Below, one piece after another: positions 6,083 to 6,780 of a stretch of DNA of 6,780 bases (position 1 is its first letter; every line of letters starts with the position of its first letter). A model generated the notes under the pieces. That model saw only the letters and a program-made list of their open reading frames with translations, searched no databases and had not been told where the DNA came from. The stretch spans positions 1 to 6,780 of the forward strand of contig URKU01000101.1 in the NCBI GenBank assembly GCA_900548515.1. The letters run 5' to 3'. Position numbers and translations under genes: made by a program. This DNA comes from an uncultured Collinsella sp. (lineage in GTDB: Bacteria > Actinomycetota > Coriobacteriia > Coriobacteriales > Coriobacteriaceae).

Positions 6083-6780
6083 CTACTCGGAAGGCGTGTC
6101 TTCGCCTTGCGCGCTCTTCCAGTTGCGGATAAGTGCCTTGCGCAGTTCGTTTTGCTTTCGCTGGTACTCGGCGTCCGTGCAGCGGGGCATACCGAGTGCT
6201 TCGCGAATGCTGTTCATGGCGCGATGAAAGGCAAGTTGACTTGCGAACTGTGCCGAGGTGAGCGTAACGATTCGATATCCCATTTGGGAGAGTACGGCCT
6301 CTCGTTCCGCATCTGCGCCCTTGCGCTCGGTCTCGTCGTGAAAACCGCCCTTATATTCGATGCCGAGTTCTCTGCGCTGATAAGTAACAAGAGCGTCGAT
6401 TTTGAGCGATCGGGCTTTTGTGCAATGCCAGAGACGTTGAGGGATTTCGAGCGGTTTGTTGAGTTCGATACCTCTGATACCAATGCCGCCTTCGCTTGTT
6501 GGGAGCGAGAGGGTGATGGACGATGCGGTCTCCATGGGCGAGGCTGAGTGGTCGTAGATGTGTCTGAGCGCGAGTCTGGCGCGTGTGGCACCGGGTTTGC
6601 CAGGGTGCCGATCGAGTAGCTCGACAATTTCGTCCTTGGAGGTGGTGGCTGGTTGCTCAGTGTAAGGGTCAGAGGAATTGAGCCCCATGCGATAGTCGCC
6701 GCAAACTTCGTAACCATACTCGAGGTATTCGATCCTATCCATCCACTCGGCAGCGAGCACGAAGGTGAAGGCTTCGTCGG
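6083..6780 (-). CDS. DUF559/Vsr-like PD-(D/E)XK nuclease-fold protein, 5' end outside window
   Basis: The C-terminal 232 or so residues of a protein whose reading frame stays open to the window edge (the codons before the GTG at 6760 read DEAFTF), so the true start is beyond 6780. Numbering from that GTG, residues 14-26 hold EYGYEVCGDYRMG, which resembles a motif I associate with a group of Actinobacteria proteins carrying a C-terminal DUF559-like domain. Residues 116-172 look like a Vsr/DUF559-type nuclease core: KIDALV (D122), then LGIEYKGGFHDE with an E-Y-K triad (E135, K137), then GYRIVTLTSAQF, the usual closing strand. D122, E135 and K137 fit the PD-(D/E)XK pattern. A basic helical tail (193-215) follows. 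Relatives are usually unnamed; some DUF559 proteins accompany restriction, repair or abortive infection systems, but no partner is visible here. Some codons in 6340-6480 are less GC-rich than in neighbours, which would fit an accessory gene. Confidence 0.75.
   Translation of the reverse strand, partial: DEAFTFVLAAEWMDRIEYLEYGYEVCGDYRMGLNSSDPYTEQPATTSKDEIVELLDRHPGKPGATRARLALRHIYDHSASPMETASSITLSLPTSEGGIGIRGIELNKPLEIPQRLWHCTKARSLKIDALVTYQRRELGIEYKGGFHDETERKGADAEREAVLSQMGYRIVTLTSAQFASQLAFHRAMNSIREALGMPRCTDAEYQRKQNELRKALIRNWKSAQGEDTPSE

Noticed and set aside
5909..6547. A 212-residue open frame on the plus strand
   Set aside because: It runs through the 71-bp palindrome and antisense to the nuclease-like gene, with no ribosome site or domain.

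Overview
The window looks like chromosomal DNA from a high-GC actinobacterium. The best guess is a gut Coriobacteriia member of the Collinsella type, judged from GC-rich third codon positions, GGAGG-type ribosome sites, the family mix and the short intergenic repeats. This taxonomic guess is inference, not a search result.

Layout. Positions 1-325 are a tRNA cluster: the 3' part of a tRNA-Ile(GAT), a strong hairpin, tRNA-Ala(TGC), a complete second tRNA-Ile(GAT), and a clear intrinsic terminator. Positions 326-463 hold a repeat-like inverted-repeat element and a weak promoter. Positions 464-1831 are a compact plus-strand cluster: a bifunctional-nuclease (BFN) domain protein, a small two-helix membrane protein and an acidic protein I do not recognise. 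The ribosome-associated GTPase typA/bipA (1949-3787) follows and ends in an excellent terminator. After a short REP-like sequence the strand switches. On the minus strand, read right to left, lie a 5'-truncated DUF559/Vsr-like PD-(D/E)XK nuclease-fold protein (6780-6083), a TRIC/UPF0126 family membrane protein (5860-5171, TTG start) and a secreted, multi-helix membrane protein with a bactofilin-like beta-repeat domain (5064-3919).

How the genes work together. The plus-strand half is mainly housekeeping (translation supply, a translational GTPase, a possible RNA/DNA nuclease). The minus-strand half is envelope and accessory functions with no obvious shared pathway. I see no CRISPR array, transposase, phage gene or complete new defence system.

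The most interesting signals are non-coding. There is a near-perfect 71-bp palindrome at 5992-6062 between two minus-strand genes. The leader of the TRIC-family gene has two mutually exclusive pairings, one of which covers the bases between its ribosome site and start codon. An 8+8 bp inverted repeat sits directly upstream of the bactofilin-like gene, and a 16-bp perfect hairpin lies between tRNA genes with almost no room for a promoter after it.
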